Assembly (NCBI GenBank): GCA_023460515.1
Contig: JAEWPS010000063.1
Coordinates: forward strand, 1-14,846
DNA: 14,846 nt
DNA from: Bacillota bacterium
GTDB lineage: Bacteria > Bacillota > Clostridia > TANB77 > CAG-465
Direction: 5' to 3'
In this document: in pieces, positions 13,624-14,846 of the stretch
How the letters are laid out: every line of letters starts with the position of its first letter
How positions within the stretch are numbered: the stretch's first letter is position 1
Position numbers and translations under genes: made by a program
The notes under the pieces: model-generated
Databases searched by the model: none
Seen by the model: the letters and a program-made list of their open reading frames with translations, nothing else
Told to the model about the DNA's origin: nothing

Positions 13624-13642
13624 ATCCCATTCTCCTTCTAGT

Positions 13643-13682
13643 GATTGACTAATTTTACCCTATTTTTAGTCTAAGGTCAATC
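13643..13682 (-). promoter_or_regulatory. promoter and inverted-repeat operator of the AbrB-like gene
   Basis: On the minus strand, TTGACC (13675-13680) and TAAAAT (13652-13657) are separated by exactly 17 bp, a good sigma-A promoter. GATTGAC (13643-13649) and GTCAATC (13676-13682) are perfect inverted repeats that bracket it, and one of them includes the -35. The start codon is about 30 bp downstream. It probably drives the regulator, the remnant, the nucleotidyltransferase and the methyltransferase as one message. Confidence 0.65.
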
Positions 13683-13747
13683 GGTTTGCTACTCTGGACA
13701 GTATAATAATATCAAGCCATCTGTACCAAAAAACGGACTTTAACCTG

Positions 13748-13831
13748 ACAATAGTCCTATTGTCTCAATCGTCAAAAAAGTAATTTCTTGTCTCAACCTA
13801 TCAAAAGGCAGACTATGACGCTATTGTCAAA
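13748..13831. repeat. GACAATAG palindrome and related repeats upstream of the regulator
   Basis: GACAATAG and CTATTGTC form a perfect palindrome with a 2-bp centre near 13748-13765. A third half-site, CTATTGTC, lies near 13822-13829. Between them TTGTCTCAA occurs twice (near 13760 and 13788). The minus strand reads TTGACAATAG at the outer site. The cluster lies between the rlmD terminator and the regulator promoter and may be a distal operator or the end structure of an inserted element. Confidence 0.45.
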
Positions 13832-13836
13832 ACACG

Positions 13837-13890
13837 AAAAAAGGGTTCCCAGGAGACTGCCAAAATCGGCAAATCTCTCGGAATCCCTTA
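13837..13890 (-). terminator. rho-independent terminator of the rlmD-type gene
   Basis: A long imperfect stem pairs the AAGGG end at 13841-13845 with CCCTT at 13885-13889, continuing inward through GGGAACCC-, AGAG/CTCT- and GCC/GGC-type pairs to a TTTT loop. Read on the minus strand it ends in CCCTTTTTTCG, a U6 tract. It begins about 25 nt after the methyltransferase stop and isolates the core gene from the island. Confidence 0.85.
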
Positions 13891-13914
13891 TTTTAAGCCT
13901 ATTTCTGTACTTTT

Positions 13915-14846
13915 TTACTTGTTCCGTGACAGTAGACATACCGTCTCCACATGTGCTGTTTGAGGGAACATATCTACAGGTTGTACTTCTACAGTTTTAT
14001 ATCCATTTTCCTCTAATATAGCTAAATCTCTGGCTAGGGTACTTGGGTCGCAACTTACGTATACAATTCTTTCTGCATCTATATTAGTTATAGCATTTAA
14101 TAATTTAACATCACAGCCTTTTCTTGGTGGATCCACTACAACTACATCAGCTTTTACACCTTTATTTATTAGATCAGGTATAACAATTTCTGATTCTCCA
14201 ACAAAGAACTCAACATTATCAACATTGTTTTCTTTAGCATTTATATTTGCATTTTCAATAGCTTGTGGGATTATTTCTACTCCATAAACCTTCTTTGCCT
14301 TTTGTGATAAAAATAAAGTTATTGTCCCAGTTCCACAATATGCATCAAATACAGTTTCATTCCCTGTTAATTGTGCATATTCTAAAGCTTTCCCATACAA
14401 AACTTCTGTTTGAATAGGATTAACTTGGAAGAATGATAATGGAGATATATTAAATTTAAAATCACCTATATAATCACTTATAGTAGGCTCTCCCCATAAA
14501 GTTACACATTCTTGACCTAATATCACATTTGTAGGTTTTGAATTAACATTTTGTACTATACTTTTTATTCCTGGTATGTTATCAACTATTAATTGTACAA
14601 ATTCATCTTTATTAGGTAACTTACTTCCATTAGTCACTAAAACAACCATTACTTCATTAGTAGTGAATCCACGTCTAATCATTATGTGTCTAAGAATTCC
14701 TGTTTCATCATACTTTCCGTCAATATTATATGGTTTTATATTATTCTTTTTTATCCATTGTCTTGTTAATTCAACTACTTTATCAGCTACTTCATCTTGA
14801 ATTAAACAAGTTTCCATATCTATTATTTCATGACTTCTTGGTGCAA
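13915..14846 (-). CDS. rlmD: 23S rRNA (uracil-5-)-methyltransferase, RlmD/RumA type, 5' end outside the window
   Basis: This enzyme transfers a methyl group from SAM to C5 of a uridine in 23S rRNA; related TrmA acts on tRNA. The visible 310 codons hold the whole catalytic domain: SFFQVNP, motif I VFDAYCGTGTITLFLS, VYGVEIIPQAIENA, VVVVDPPRKGC, the nucleophile cysteine in IVYVSCDPSTLARDL, and the C-terminal VDMFPQTAHVETVCLLSR. The frame stays open to the window edge (…SHEIIDMETCLIQ), so the N-terminal TRAM and iron-sulfur part lies outside and the ATG at 14817 is not the start. The 3' end is intact and has its own terminator. The DMFP..HVE end of this gene is a known insertion site for integrative elements, consistent with the accessory island that begins right after it. 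Confidence 0.92.
   Translation of the reverse strand, partial: APRSHEIIDMETCLIQDEVADKVVELTRQWIKKNNIKPYNIDGKYDETGILRHIMIRRGFTTNEVMVVLVTNGSKLPNKDEFVQLIVDNIPGIKSIVQNVNSKPTNVILGQECVTLWGEPTISDYIGDFKFNISPLSFFQVNPIQTEVLYGKALEYAQLTGNETVFDAYCGTGTITLFLSQKAKKVYGVEIIPQAIENANINAKENNVDNVEFFVGESEIVIPDLINKGVKADVVVVDPPRKGCDVKLLNAITNIDAERIVYVSCDPSTLARDLAILEENGYKTVEVQPVDMFPQTAHVETVCLLSRNK

Overview
The window is a low-GC Firmicutes sequence, most likely a gut-type clostridium (Lachnospiraceae or Peptostreptococcaceae-like). This rests on the AT-rich composition, the strong AAGGAG/GGAGG ribosome binding sites, and the mix of Tn916-type integrase, IS21 and IS256 remnants, AbiE and clostridial defence-type genes. 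Apart from insertion-sequence debris at the left edge, every gene I trust lies on the minus strand, so the region reads from right to left. The right edge is the only core-genome gene: the 3' two thirds of an rRNA uracil-5-methyltransferase (RlmD/RumA type). Everything to its left looks like an accessory island stacked downstream of it.

Layout, right to left. (1) 13915-14846: RlmD-type methyltransferase, with a strong terminator at 13837-13890. (2) 12299-13623: an AbrB/MazE-like regulator, a deletion chimera holding the N-terminus of a C5-cytosine DNA methyltransferase, then a nucleotidyltransferase and a SAM methyltransferase. These are closely spaced and probably read from one promoter at 13652-13680. 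(3) 11331-11577: a short stretch with two or three degenerate copies of the rlmD 3' end, read here as attachment-site scars. (4) 7361-11330: a tight four-gene operon of a PD-(D/E)XK nuclease/DUF2075-type helicase, a MazG-like nucleotide pyrophosphohydrolase, a SAM methyltransferase and an HNH endonuclease. This is the best candidate for an undescribed defence system. (5) 5743-7178: an AbiE toxin-antitoxin pair with a 19-bp perfect inverted repeat wrapped around its promoter. (6) 3924-5589: an excisionase-like protein and a Tn916-type tyrosine integrase. (7) 1942-3365: a truncated HU-like protein and a membrane zinc-ribbon protein. (8) 1-1951, plus strand: an IS21-family element with a truncated istA and an apparently intact istB, run into the 3' end of an IS256-family transposase.

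How the parts fit together. The integrase/excisionase pair is the mobility module of an integrative element. AbiE and the helicase-MazG-methyltransferase-HNH operon are its likely defence cargo. The block next to rlmD is an older layer, with a broken restriction-modification remnant and a nucleotidyltransferase/methyltransferase cassette. Family assignments are from motifs read by eye; no database search was possible.
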